Assembly (NCBI RefSeq): GCF_900167115.1
Contig: NZ_FUXZ01000005.1
Span: 166,400 to 230,399, forward strand
Reading direction: 5' to 3'
Source of the DNA: Eubacterium uniforme
Lineage (GTDB): Bacteria; Bacillota; Clostridia; Lachnospirales; Lachnospiraceae
DNA: 64,000 bases
Position 1 is the stretch's first letter, and every line of letters begins with the position of its first letter. Positions 1 to 8,765 of this stretch are shown here, piece after piece. The notes under the pieces were generated by a model, which saw only the letters and a list, made by a program, of their open reading frames with translations, ran no database searches and had not been told where the DNA came from. The translations under genes and the position numbers were made by a program.

Positions 1-2
1 AA

Positions 3-392
3 TTATCTAATGCAGGTAACATATCTTATAATGCTCATCAGACTATTTATATTGTAACACCAGAGTTTAATACAAATGGACAGATGATTTTTAGAGATAA
101 TTTAATACCGGAAGTTAATGGAAAGCATTGTATATTATTACTTGCTTCAGCAACAACAGGTAAAACAATTAGAAGAAGTATTGAGTGTATTCAGTATTAT
201 GGAGGAATAATTGAAGGTATATCAGCAATATTTAGTGCAACTGAAGAAGTTGATGGATATACAGTTGATACAGTTTTCAGAGAGAAAGATCTTCCAGGAT
301 ATCAGACATATAAACCACAGGAGTGTCCATATTGCCAGAAGGGGATTAAGCTTGATGCTATGGTTAATGGATACGGTTATTCAAAATTATAA
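3..392 (+). CDS. Orotate phosphoribosyltransferase-like protein, 3-prime part
   Basis: The gene enters from the left edge. The frame is open from base 3 (LSNAGNISYNAHQTIYIVTPE...) and ends with TAA at 392, so the N-terminus is missing. The segment KHCILLLASATTGKTIRRSI has the shape of the PRPP-binding strand-loop of type I phosphoribosyltransferases, but the usual pair of acidic residues before TTG is replaced by A-S-A. A C-terminal CPYCQKG pair of cysteines follows. In pyrimidine synthesis this fold joins orotate to PRPP. The family is recognised from the PRPP loop and C-terminus only, so another PRTase substrate is possible. Confidence 0.6.
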   Translation, partial: LSNAGNISYNAHQTIYIVTPEFNTNGQMIFRDNLIPEVNGKHCILLLASATTGKTIRRSIECIQYYGGIIEGISAIFSATEEVDGYTVDTVFREKDLPGYQTYKPQECPYCQKGIKLDAMVNGYGYSKL

Positions 393-407
393 TTCAAGAT
401 TTTTTAA

Positions 408-436
408 GGGTACATACCTAGGTATGTGCCCTTTTT
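408..436 (+). terminator. Rho-independent terminator
   Basis: Stem GGGTACATACC / GGTATGTGCCC with a TA loop and one G-T pair, followed by TTTTT. It lies 16 bases after the PRTase stop. Confidence 0.85.
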
Positions 437-544
437 ACGTTAAGTAAACTTTGACAATTTATTAGTTTTTTTATATACTTTTTTAGAGAGTTTGTTTCGA
501 AAGGAGAAGGCAGGTGTATCGGCATCTGTTTATATATAAAGTTG

Positions 545-1480
545 ATGAGGAAAGAGTTTGTAGGAAAAAGATATAGAGATAAGTTAATAGCGATGTCCTT
601 AGCTATTCTTGTTTTAGGAAGTAGTTGTTTAGGTTGTAGTAAGAAAAGTGATGTTGAAAGAAGAAGACAGAGCGAAAATGAGACTTTTGACGAAACAGAA
701 ACAACTGATTATTTGTACGATGAACCAGAATCATTAGGAAGAAGCATGACGTATGCAGATGGAAGTCTTATTTTTCATCATATGCATGTTGATGAGGCTG
801 CAATTCCAATAGAATATGATTTAGATAAATTCATAAAAGTTGATGGAAAGATGACATATGAAGATGAAAAGTACACATATAAACTAGGAGTTGATGTATC
901 AAAATACCAGGAAAAAGTTAAGTGGGACAAAGTCGAAAAAGAAGGTTATGAATTCGCCATGATTAGACTTGGATATAGGGGCTATACAGAAGGCGAGATA
1001 TTCCTTGATGAAAAATATGAATATAACATAAAGGCTGCTAACAGAAGTGGACTTGATGTAGGAGTATACTTCTTTTCGCAGGCTATAACAGAGGATGAGG
1101 CCATTGAAGAAGCTAACTTTGTACTTGAACATGTTAAAGACCAAGAACTTGGAATGCCAATAGTTTATGATCCAGAAATTGTATATAATGATAAGTCAAG
1201 AACAAAGGGAATTTCAAAAGAACAGTTTACTAAGAATACATTAGCGTTTTGTAATACAATAGCTGATGCCGGATATGAAGTAATGATTTATGCAAATATG
1301 CTTTGGGAAGACCAGCAGTTAAATATGTCTGAAATAATGAAATATGATATATGGTATGCTGATTATGTTGGATTACCACAGACTCCATATCATTTTTCAA
1401 TGTGGCAGTATACTGACAAAGGAACTGTTGATGGAATAAAAGGTGGAGCAGATATTAATATTCAATTAATAGAAAAATAG
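545..1480 (+). CDS. GH25 lysozyme-like lipoprotein
   Basis: This is a secreted muramidase-type protein expected to cut peptidoglycan at the outer face of the membrane. The N-terminus is basic, then hydrophobic, and ends in a lipobox (CLGC, Cys about residue 31), so it is probably lipid-anchored. A 70-residue acidic linker precedes a GH25 domain (about residues 110-311): GVDVSKYQ at the strand-1 aspartate, then IVYDPE where the family usually has DxE, so the catalytic pair is slightly altered. The start is ATG 545 or TTG 542. The only good Shine-Dalgarno (501-510) is 35 bases upstream and instead serves a 20-codon GTG reading frame at 514-576 that overlaps the gene start. That frame may be a leader peptide for translational coupling. 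Confidence 0.8.
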   Translation: MRKEFVGKRYRDKLIAMSLAILVLGSSCLGCSKKSDVERRRQSENETFDETETTDYLYDEPESLGRSMTYADGSLIFHHMHVDEAAIPIEYDLDKFIKVDGKMTYEDEKYTYKLGVDVSKYQEKVKWDKVEKEGYEFAMIRLGYRGYTEGEIFLDEKYEYNIKAANRSGLDVGVYFFSQAITEDEAIEEANFVLEHVKDQELGMPIVYDPEIVYNDKSRTKGISKEQFTKNTLAFCNTIADAGYEVMIYANMLWEDQQLNMSEIMKYDIWYADYVGLPQTPYHFSMWQYTDKGTVDGIKGGADINIQLIEK

Positions 1481-1548
1481 AGTAAAAAATAGAAGTATTT
1501 TTGGATTTAATCAAAAAATTGGATATATATATATAATGAGTATGTTAA

Positions 1549-1582
1549 AAACCAGGGAACTATATGGTTCCTTGGTTTTTTT
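1549..1582 (+). terminator. Rho-independent terminator
   Basis: Perfect stem AACCAGGGAAC / GTTCCTTGGTT with a TATATG-type loop, then a run of T. It closes the GH25 gene. Confidence 0.9.
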
Positions 1583-1597
1583 AGTTTGCATTTGTTA

Positions 1598-1626
1598 TTG
1601 ACAAATATAATCCACTGTGCTATAAC
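1598..1626 (+). promoter_or_regulatory. Sigma-70 promoter of the GntR-ABC operon
   Basis: TTGACA (1598-1603), a 17-base spacer and TATAAC (1621-1626), about 95 bases upstream of the GntR gene. Confidence 0.8.
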
Positions 1627-1649
1627 TGTACTAACATAATTAGTACAGT
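1625..1649 (+). promoter_or_regulatory. Operator palindrome for the GntR regulator
   Basis: Perfect 10-base inverted repeat ACTGTACTAA / TTAGTACAGT around a 5-base centre. It starts inside the -10 box and covers the expected transcription start. A palindrome here, directly before a GntR-family gene, is the normal layout for autorepression. Binding itself is inferred. Confidence 0.75.
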
Positions 1650-1719
1650 TGACACGAAAGCGATACAGTATTACTATCACAACATTACGAAAACAACAAA
1701 TTTATAAGGAGGGAAGGAC

Positions 1720-2094
1720 ATGTTTGTTTTAGATTATAAGGACAGACGTCCAATTTATAAACAAATTGTTTCAAAATTTCAGGAATTGATATTAATGGAT
1801 ATACTTAAAACGGATGAGGCTATGCCATCAGTAAGAGAACTTGCAATGCAACTTTCTATCAATCCTAATACTATACAAAGAGCCTATGAAACTCTTGAAA
1901 GAGAAGGATGGATTTATACAATCAGAGGTAGAGGAAGCTTTGTTGCAGCAGGAACTGATACACTTAATAAAAAGAAGAACGAGTTAATTATTGAATTAGA
2001 AACAGTAATAAATAAAGCTAAGCTTTTAAATGTTGATGAAAAAGAATTTGTAAAATATGTGTCAGACATTTATAAAAAAGATGAAAGGAGATAA
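1720..2094 (+). CDS. GntR family regulator, YtrA type
   Basis: The protein is a small 124-residue repressor with an N-terminal winged helix and almost no effector domain, typical of the YtrA subfamily. The residues DRRPIYKQIVSKFQELI and MPSVRELAMQLSINPNTIQRAYETLEREGWIYTIRGRGSFVA are the standard GntR helix-turn-helix and wing, followed by a short helical dimerisation tail. It is the first gene of a three-gene operon with an ABC ATPase 8 bases downstream and a permease overlapping that. YtrA-type regulators usually control their own ABC exporter and respond to cell-envelope stress, and the palindrome at 1625-1649 fits autorepression. Confidence 0.9.
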   Translation: MFVLDYKDRRPIYKQIVSKFQELILMDILKTDEAMPSVRELAMQLSINPNTIQRAYETLEREGWIYTIRGRGSFVAAGTDTLNKKKNELIIELETVINKAKLLNVDEKEFVKYVSDIYKKDERR

Positions 2095-2101
2095 GTAAGG
2101 A

Positions 2102-3022
2102 ATGATAAGCGCAAATAGTGTTATAAAAAGATTTGGAGATATTGTTTCTGTTAATAATATCTCCTTAGATATCAAAGATGGTAGAGTGTTTGGTTTAATT
2201 GGAACAAATGGAGCTGGTAAATCTACATTTCTTAGAATGGCAGCTGGTGTATATAAACCTGATTATGGAGAAATATATATTGATAATGAACCGGTGTTTG
2301 AAAATCCTGATATAAAGAAAAAGATTTTTTATATCTCTGATGAACAGTTCTTTTATCCAAATGCTACAGGAATGTATATGGCTGAATATTATAAGAATTA
2401 TTATCCTAATTTCAGTATGGAAAAATTTGTTGAATTATTACAGGATTTCGGCCTTGATGGTGAAAGAAGGATAAGAACATTTTCAAAAGGTATGAAAAAG
2501 CAAATGTCTGTTATTTTAGCAATGAGTGCTAATACAGAGTATATTTTTATGGATGAGACATTTGATGGACTTGATCCAGTTATGAGACAAGCTGTTAAAT
2601 CAATTATTGCTAGTAATATGACTGAAAGAAAATTAACAGTTATTATTGCTTCTCATAACTTAAGAGAACTAGAAGATGTGTGTGATGATATAGGATTAAT
2701 GCATAAAGGTGGAATTCTTTTATCTGATGAATTAGATAGCTTAAAATTAAGAACTCATAAGTGTCAAATTGTCCTAAGAGAAGAGGATGAAAATAGATTA
2801 AGTTTAAATACAGTATTAAAAAATGTTGGATTAGAGCTTATGAATATTAATGAAAGAGGACGACTTAAAACTATAACTGTTAGAGGAGATAGAGATGAAA
2901 TTGAGAATACTTTATTAAATCTAAACCCACAGTTTATGGAGATGATTCCACTTACTTTGGAAGAAATATTTATTAGTGAAACGGAGGTAGTTGGTTATGA
3001 ATTCAAAAACCTTATTTACTAA
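2102..3022 (+). CDS. ABC transporter ATP-binding protein (YtrB-like)
   Basis: ATPase subunit that would power the permease encoded next to it. Visible motifs are Walker A GTNGAGKST (about residue 34), a divergent signature FSKGMKKQ, Walker B YIFMDE, a D-loop and the switch histidine in IASHNLRE. The C-terminal 80 residues form the extra domain often seen in exporter ATPases. At 306 residues it is a single nucleotide-binding domain. The permease start lies inside its 3-prime end, so the two are translationally coupled. The substrate cannot be read from the sequence; GntR-linked systems of this sort are often involved in resistance to envelope-active compounds. Confidence 0.9.
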   Translation: MISANSVIKRFGDIVSVNNISLDIKDGRVFGLIGTNGAGKSTFLRMAAGVYKPDYGEIYIDNEPVFENPDIKKKIFYISDEQFFYPNATGMYMAEYYKNYYPNFSMEKFVELLQDFGLDGERRIRTFSKGMKKQMSVILAMSANTEYIFMDETFDGLDPVMRQAVKSIIASNMTERKLTVIIASHNLRELEDVCDDIGLMHKGGILLSDELDSLKLRTHKCQIVLREEDENRLSLNTVLKNVGLELMNINERGRLKTITVRGDRDEIENTLLNLNPQFMEMIPLTLEEIFISETEVVGYEFKNLIY

Positions 3023-4307
3023 GAAAAAAATTAATAAAGAATCTTTTAAATTTGATTTAAAAAGAGATTTTTATATGTATGTACTATATCAAATCTTTTT
3101 CTTTTTCTTATTATGTTTTTACGTTACTATCTTAGATCCAGATAAATCAAGATCTTGGTGGGACAGTAGTGGTAGAAGAGTTACACTTGAATATACTTCT
3201 GTAGTATTTACAAAAATAAAAGGTCTAAGTAATTGGTATGAATATTTATGCTTTAAAGATTTGTTTGATTTATTTGCTTCAGGAACGGTTAAATTATTCT
3301 TAATGCTTATTGCTGTACTTGAAACTGTTAGAGGTTATAAGTATTTAAATGATAAAAGTAAAGTTGACTTTTATTTTAGCAGACCTGAAAGTAGAACTTC
3401 TCAGTTTATAAGTAGATTAATAAGAAGTTTTATTATTGTTATAGGTGCATATACGATTGCTCAAATTCTGGGATTAGTTGTCTGTGGTGTTAAATTTGGC
3501 GGGAAGTTTGTTCCTGTTGTATTTGTTAATTTAATTCCAGTATATTTATTAAATATATATTATTATTTGGTTATATATTTACTAAGTGCAATTGCAGTTT
3601 TTTTAGCAGGTACAGGTTTTACTGCTTTGGTAAACATAGTTACCGTTCATATCGGACCATTAATATTTTCTGTTTCACTTGCAATTTTAGCAAGGTTTGG
3701 AAAAGAAGAATCTATACTTGAAAGTTTAATTATCCGTATTACAAAATCTCTTGAAAATATAATTGGTATAATAGTAACATTGTTTCCATTTACAGATTTT
3801 GTAATGTATGGAAGAGGGGCTCATGAAAAAGTTACAAAGTATCATTTGAGAAATATTCCTTCTGATGGAAGTATAGAAGGATGCAAAATAGCAACTGATT
3901 CATATAGAAATATAACAGATATAACAGATATAAACGTGCCTTGTAGAATATTAATATATGTGGGTTTAATTATATTATTTTTATCAATTGCGATAAAAAT
4001 TTACAATATGAGAAAAACTGAGAGAGCAGGAGAAGCATATACATTTAATTTAGTTATGTTCCCAATGGAATTATTTGCAGTTAGTATGGTTGGAATATAT
4101 AGTATGGGATTTTTTGGTGGAATTACAAGAACTAATATTTCTAGTATAAGTGTAATATGTGGTTTGATTATTTCAGCTGTAGCTTACGGTTTTATAGAGT
4201 TTATATATTATGGAGATATAAAAGGCGGTTTTAAAGGAAAGGGATTATCTAGATTACTAATCATAAGTTTATGTTGGGTTATATTGGCAGTATGTTTTAC
4301 TGTTTAG
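2997..4307 (+). CDS. ABC transporter permease, multi-spanning
   Basis: Membrane subunit of the GntR-controlled ABC system. About eight hydrophobic segments are visible, with a loop of about 65 residues after the first. The start is set at ATG 2997 because GGAGG at 2983-2987 is 9 bases upstream; a TTG at 2991 is also in frame. It overlaps the ATPase gene by 26 bases. After residue 100 the segment YKYLNDKSKVDFYFSRPESR resembles the cytoplasmic loop of ABC-2 type permeases, where it contacts the ATPase. No substrate clue is visible. Confidence 0.8.
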   Translation: MNSKTLFTKKKINKESFKFDLKRDFYMYVLYQIFFFFLLCFYVTILDPDKSRSWWDSSGRRVTLEYTSVVFTKIKGLSNWYEYLCFKDLFDLFASGTVKLFLMLIAVLETVRGYKYLNDKSKVDFYFSRPESRTSQFISRLIRSFIIVIGAYTIAQILGLVVCGVKFGGKFVPVVFVNLIPVYLLNIYYYLVIYLLSAIAVFLAGTGFTALVNIVTVHIGPLIFSVSLAILARFGKEESILESLIIRITKSLENIIGIIVTLFPFTDFVMYGRGAHEKVTKYHLRNIPSDGSIEGCKIATDSYRNITDITDINVPCRILIYVGLIILFLSIAIKIYNMRKTERAGEAYTFNLVMFPMELFAVSMVGIYSMGFFGGITRTNISSISVICGLIISAVAYGFIEFIYYGDIKGGFKGKGLSRLLIISLCWVILAVCFTV

Positions 4308-4332
4308 TATGTGGTGTAAATGCTAATTATAG

Positions 4333-4370
4333 AAAAGCAGCTATAGGTCTTATGACCATAGCTGCTTTTT
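4333..4370. terminator. Bidirectional terminator
   Basis: Stem AAAGCAGCTAT / ATAGCTGCTTT with a second inner stem (GGTC / GACC). It has T on one side and A on the other, so it serves the permease gene and the convergent sigma-like gene. Confidence 0.9.
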
Positions 4371-4380
4371 GTGATTAATA

Positions 4381-5172
4381 TTATTTTCCTTCAGATTCTT
4401 CATCTTTGTAAAGAGCCTTCATGGCTTCCTTTAACATAATTGCTATTTCATCTTCAGATAGATTCATTGCTTTTGCAAGAGCAGAAGTGCTTGGAGCTTT
4501 ATCATCATTAGTTAGCTCTTTTGATAATTCATCAAGTTTATTCATCTTGTTTGTGAAATCCTGATTATTTGAATAAATCATGCATTCCTCTTCAATGGCT
4601 CTTTCGATTGATTTCTTAATTGAATTTGTAATGTGGTTAATAAAACTTCCGCCAACATAAGTAGATACACCTTCAATAAGTCCCATATTACCTTCTGATA
4701 AAACATCTCCTGATGTTAAGCCCTTATTATCATAGTCAGCTGCGATAATTGAAACGAGTGAAAGGCATGAAGTAATAAGTTCATCTTTTGCATTAGCATC
4801 GCCATTAAGATAGCTTTCTGCAAGTTTTTCAATGTCTTCAGGAGTTTTTTCTCCAAGTTCTTTTAATTCGTTTAAATACATTTCAACGAATTTCTTTTCT
4901 TTATTGCTAGTAACAGTTTCAGGATAAACTGTATCATTTTTCTTATCTTCGTTTACATCAACAAATGATAACACATTTTCCTTAACTTCGTAGTTATTTA
5001 TTTTGATACCTTCAGATTCAAGATAAGCACAAATTTCATTAATTACAGTTTCGTTATCTTTAAAATCCTTAAAGGAATTTTTAATATCTTCAATTTCTAA
5101 CTTAAAATCATTGCCTTTTGCATACGCAATAAGTGATTGTAGGCTTTCTTTAAATATGTCCTGATTATCCAT
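4381..5172 (-). CDS. RpoD-like sigma-70 paralogue lacking region 4
   Basis: The order of segments follows a primary sigma factor. Residues 5-55 (SLIAYAKGNDFKLEIEDI...) resemble region 1.1. Residues 92-110 (FVEMYLNELKELGEKTPEDI) resemble region 1.2. Residues 115-190 (NAKDELITSCLSLVSIIAAD...LSEGNMGLIEGV) resemble region 2, and residues 210-257 (TSALAKAMNLSEDEIAIML) resemble region 3. It then stops at 263 residues with no region 4. The aromatic -10-melting motif (YATWWIRQAI in RpoD) is replaced by FINHITNSIKKSI. It may bind core RNA polymerase without normal promoter recognition. A good RBS (AAGGAG) precedes ATG 5172, and a minus-strand promoter (TTGTTT, 17 bases, TATACT) lies just upstream. Confidence 0.7.
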   Translation of the reverse strand: MDNQDIFKESLQSLIAYAKGNDFKLEIEDIKNSFKDFKDNETVINEICAYLESEGIKINNYEVKENVLSFVDVNEDKKNDTVYPETVTSNKEKKFVEMYLNELKELGEKTPEDIEKLAESYLNGDANAKDELITSCLSLVSIIAADYDNKGLTSGDVLSEGNMGLIEGVSTYVGGSFINHITNSIKKSIERAIEEECMIYSNNQDFTNKMNKLDELSKELTNDDKAPSTSALAKAMNLSEDEIAIMLKEAMKALYKDEESEGK

Positions 5173-5301
5173 ATGTATAAATCTCCTTTGATAAAACTAA
5201 AATTAGTATAATGAATTATTTGCTAAAAAACAAGAGTAAAGTATAAACATGGTAATGGAGAATAGTTTATTATTTTTGAGATGATTGATTTACAGGAATA
5301 A

Positions 5302-5330
5302 TTGACTAGTTTACATAATTATGGTAAACT
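5302..5330 (+). promoter_or_regulatory. Promoter with embedded inverted repeat
   Basis: TTGACT (5302-5307), a 17-base spacer and TAAACT (5325-5330). The 7-base arms AGTTTAC (5308-5314) and GTAAACT (5324-5330) occupy the spacer and the -10, which suggests a repressor site. It precedes the membrane-anchored gene at 5377. Confidence 0.6.
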
Positions 5331-5376
5331 ATTAGAGGTATTTTGATGTAAAAAGAGAGGAAGGCGAGTTTATTTA

Positions 5377-6543
5377 GTGAAAAAAATAATGAGAGCCATT
5401 GCGAAATCATCATTATTACAGAGTAGTATAAGAATGTTTATTATAGCGGCATGCATTATACTTGGTGGTTTCATAGCTATATATGAAAATAGATCGAATG
5501 CTAAAATTATTGCTAAAGAGTACTTTCAGTGTTACTTAAGAAGTGATTTTAAGGAAATGTATAAGTACGTGGACATCGAAGAAACAGATAATGTTAATTA
5601 CGAGATGTTTAAGAAGAAGTTGAAAAATGAAAAGACTCAAGTTACATTTACTGATTATACGGTTAGTAAGGCAGTTAAAAAGAAAGGATTTTCACTTGTA
5701 ACAGTAAGTTATACTAATGGTTATACTAACAAAAAGGAAAAACTAAGTATAAAGCTTGTTAAGAAAAGAGTTGCTAATAGTATATTCCCAAAGTGGAAAG
5801 TTTTATTAGATGATTCGATTGTTGAGAATGTTGAGTTTAAAACTGTAAGTGGTGAAAATTTTATGCTTGATGGTAAAAAACTTACACCTAAAGATAGCGT
5901 TACTGAAAAAGATGATAGTGGTAATGAGATTAAATATGATATTTATAAGATAGATAAAATATTTAGTGGAGCGCATGATTGTTATGTAGACTCAACCTAT
6001 ACAGAAAGTATTTTCAAAAAGAAGATAGAAAAAGATGGTGAGATAATAGATCTTAAAAATGAAAGTAGAACATTAAAAGATGAGTATAATCAGGGTCTTG
6101 AAAAAGACATTAATGATTTTATTGTAGCATTTTTTAATGCACAGAAAGATAAATCTGGGTATAAATCAGTAAGTGGTTATTTTTCAGATGGGGCACAGCA
6201 AGCCTTGAAGAATGAATATAAGAAAGTTAGAAAAATCCTTTATAAAAAAGATTTTGAAACAGATATAGACAGTTCACTATATGTAATTGATTCATTTGAT
6301 TTATCGGATGTAAAGACGCATATTATTAATTTTAATTCAAAGGGAGAACTTGGACTAATAGCGAGATGTAGTTATAGTTTTTCAGTTAAATCTGATACTT
6401 CAAAGGATGATTTGAACTTTAGTAGTTATGTTAGTGAGTATGAAGGAAGTTATGATTGTGATTTCAATTTGCGTGTGCAATATGATGAAAACAATAAGAA
6501 ATATATTGTAACTTCGATTGAAATAACGAATAATGAAAAATAA
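5377..6543 (+). CDS. Membrane-anchored protein with NTF2-like repeats, function unknown
   Basis: It has one N-terminal membrane segment (about residues 15-37) and a long lysine- and aspartate-rich extracytoplasmic part. Two segments (about residues 45-125 and 240-385) each begin with helices like AKEYFQCYLRSDFKEMYKYV and continue into alternating strands, as in NTF2-like domains of penicillin-binding proteins. The GTG start at 5377 has GAGAGGAAGG 12 bases upstream; ATG 5389 is an in-frame alternative. The pyrophosphatase gene follows immediately, so they probably share a transcript. No catalytic motif was recognised. Confidence 0.7.
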   Translation: MKKIMRAIAKSSLLQSSIRMFIIAACIILGGFIAIYENRSNAKIIAKEYFQCYLRSDFKEMYKYVDIEETDNVNYEMFKKKLKNEKTQVTFTDYTVSKAVKKKGFSLVTVSYTNGYTNKKEKLSIKLVKKRVANSIFPKWKVLLDDSIVENVEFKTVSGENFMLDGKKLTPKDSVTEKDDSGNEIKYDIYKIDKIFSGAHDCYVDSTYTESIFKKKIEKDGEIIDLKNESRTLKDEYNQGLEKDINDFIVAFFNAQKDKSGYKSVSGYFSDGAQQALKNEYKKVRKILYKKDFETDIDSSLYVIDSFDLSDVKTHIINFNSKGELGLIARCSYSFSVKSDTSKDDLNFSSYVSEYEGSYDCDFNLRVQYDENNKKYIVTSIEITNNEK

Positions 6544-6556
6544 TGGTGGTGATAAT

Positions 6557-8209
6557 TTGGCTAGGACTGTAATGGTTATTGGACACAAGAATCCAGATAC
6601 AGATTCTATATGTTCAGCAATTAGTTATGCATATTTAAAGAATAAAATTAATAAAGATGAAGAAGTTGTTTATGAGGCTAAGAGAGCGGGACATATAAAT
6701 GGAGAAACAGCTTATGTTTTAGACCATTTTAAGGCAGAACTACCTGAATATGTACCGGATGTTGCAACTCAGGTTAAGAATATTGAAATTAGAAAAACAC
6801 CTGGTGTTGATAGAACAATTTCATTAAAAAAAGCCTGGATGATGATGAAGGAACTTGATGTTGTTACACTTCCAGTTGTAAGAAGTGGAAGACTTGAAGG
6901 TATTATTACAACTGAAAGAATTGCTCAGTCATACATGGACGTATATGATAATGAAATTCTTTCAAGAGCACATACAAAGATTTCTAATATAGCAGAAACT
7001 CTTGATGGTGAAGTGGTTGTTGGAAATCCGGAAGAATATTATATTCATGGTAAAGTAATTGTAGGTGCTGCACATAAATGGTATCTTGAAGGAGAAATAA
7101 ACAAAGGTGATTTTGTTATATTAGCAAATAGAACTCAATCTCAGCTTCTTGCTGTTAAATCAGGAGCAGGAGTTTTAGCCGTATGTAATAACTCTGAACT
7201 TGAAGATGAAGTTATTAATTTAGCTAAGGAAAATGATTGTACAATTATAGTATCACCCCATGATGCATATACTGTAGCAAGATTAGTAAATCAAAGTATG
7301 CCTATAAGTTATTTTATGCATACAAGGAATATTGTTACATTTAAAACTGAGGATTATCTTGATGATATCAAGGAAATAATGGCAAAACAAAGATATAGAG
7401 ATTTTCCTATTGTTGATAATCATGGAATGTATGTTGGTATGATTTCTAGACGAAACTTGCTTGGTGCTAGAAAGAAGCAACTTATATTGGTGGATCATAA
7501 TGAAGGAGCTCAGGCGGTTGATAATATTTCTGATGCTGAGATTTTAGAAATAATTGATCATCACAGACTTGGAAGTGTTGAAACAGTTTCACCTGTATTT
7601 TTTAGAAATCAACCTTTAGGTTGTTGTGCTACAATTATTAAACAGATGTTTAATGAACAGGGAGTGAAGATTCCTAAGAAAATTGCAGGTTTATTATTAT
7701 CAGCAATTATTTCTGATACGTTGATGTTTAGATCGCCAACATGTACAGAAATTGATAAGAGTGCAGCAGAAGACCTCGCTAAGATAGCAGGTTGTGATAT
7801 AGAAAAATTAGCAACAGATATGTTTACTGCAGGAAGTAATCTTAAGAGTAAAACAGCGGAAGCTATATTCTATCAGGATTATAAGCAGTTTACAATTGAT
7901 GGAGTTAAGTTTGGTATTGGACAGATATGTTCAATGAGTGAAGAAGAACTTGATGCGGTTAAAAATAGAATGCATGATTACATTGATAAAATTAGTAAGG
8001 GCTCTGGCCTTGATGCAATGTATTTTATGTTAACTAACATTTTGACAGAAGATACAAAACTTCTTTATGCAGGATCAAAGGCAGAGGATTTGATAGAAAG
8101 AGGTTATGAGATTAAATCTGATGGTGATACATTCTTACTCGAAGGTGTTGTTTCAAGAAAGAAACAGTTGTTGCCGCAGATTATGCTTGCAATAAAAGAA
8201 GAATTATAA
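6557..8209 (+). CDS. ppaC: Manganese-dependent inorganic pyrophosphatase, family II, with CBS-DRTGG insert
   Basis: The enzyme hydrolyses pyrophosphate to phosphate in the cytoplasm. The DHH-family motifs are present: GHKNPDTDSI near residue 9, VDHNE near 312 and IDHHRLG near 333, followed by a DHHA2 C-terminal domain. Between the first and second motifs lie two CBS modules separated by a DRTGG-like domain (about residues 70-300), the arrangement of nucleotide-regulated clostridial enzymes. I place the start at TTG 6557, because GGTGGTGAT at 6545-6553 is a good ribosome site; ATG 6533 inside the previous gene is an alternative adding eight residues. Confidence 0.92.
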   Translation: MARTVMVIGHKNPDTDSICSAISYAYLKNKINKDEEVVYEAKRAGHINGETAYVLDHFKAELPEYVPDVATQVKNIEIRKTPGVDRTISLKKAWMMMKELDVVTLPVVRSGRLEGIITTERIAQSYMDVYDNEILSRAHTKISNIAETLDGEVVVGNPEEYYIHGKVIVGAAHKWYLEGEINKGDFVILANRTQSQLLAVKSGAGVLAVCNNSELEDEVINLAKENDCTIIVSPHDAYTVARLVNQSMPISYFMHTRNIVTFKTEDYLDDIKEIMAKQRYRDFPIVDNHGMYVGMISRRNLLGARKKQLILVDHNEGAQAVDNISDAEILEIIDHHRLGSVETVSPVFFRNQPLGCCATIIKQMFNEQGVKIPKKIAGLLLSAIISDTLMFRSPTCTEIDKSAAEDLAKIAGCDIEKLATDMFTAGSNLKSKTAEAIFYQDYKQFTIDGVKFGIGQICSMSEEELDAVKNRMHDYIDKISKGSGLDAMYFMLTNILTEDTKLLYAGSKAEDLIERGYEIKSDGDTFLLEGVVSRKKQLLPQIMLAIKEEL

Positions 8210-8255
8210 ATAGTATACTAGATAGTAGTAATTTAATACTAAGTTAGAGGTAGAC

Positions 8256-8765
8256 ATGAAGGATAATATAGTTTTAATAGGAATGCCGGGAGTTGGAAAG
8301 AGTACAGTAGGGGTTATTTTAGCAAAAATATTAGGGTATAAATTTGTCGATGCTGATATTGTGATTCAGGAAGAAGAGGGATGCCTTTTAAAAGATATTA
8401 TTAAAAGAGATGGAGTTGAAGGTTTTATAGAGGTTGAAAACAGAGTTAATGCATCTCTAAATGTTAATAAGACAATTATAGCAACAGGAGGTAGTGTTGT
8501 TTATGGAAAGGAAGCCATGGAACACTTATCAAATATTGGTACAATTGTTTATTTAGAACTAGATTATGAAACATTAAACAAGAGATTAACTAATATTAAA
8601 AGCAGAGGTGTTGTTACAAAAAAAGGACAGGATCTTTTGGCTATATATGAAGAGCGAATTCCGTTATATGAAAAATATGCGGATATAACTATTAATGAAT
8701 GTGGTCTTAATGTAGAAGAGACTATTGAAAAGATAGTTAAAGCTATGGAGGTTACCAATGTTTAA
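8256..8765 (+). CDS. aroK: Shikimate kinase
   Basis: The enzyme phosphorylates shikimate with ATP in the route to chorismate and aromatic amino acids. Walker A GMPGVGKST is at about residue 9. The shikimate site is seen in DADIVIQ and ATGGS (about residue 78), and there is a lid region with arginine. The length of 169 residues is normal. Its 3-prime end overlaps the next gene (M23 peptidase) by 8 bases, and that gene's RBS lies inside aroK, so the two are coupled. No other shikimate-pathway gene is in the window. Confidence 0.92.
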   Translation: MKDNIVLIGMPGVGKSTVGVILAKILGYKFVDADIVIQEEEGCLLKDIIKRDGVEGFIEVENRVNASLNVNKTIIATGGSVVYGKEAMEHLSNIGTIVYLELDYETLNKRLTNIKSRGVVTKKGQDLLAIYEERIPLYEKYADITINECGLNVEETIEKIVKAMEVTNV

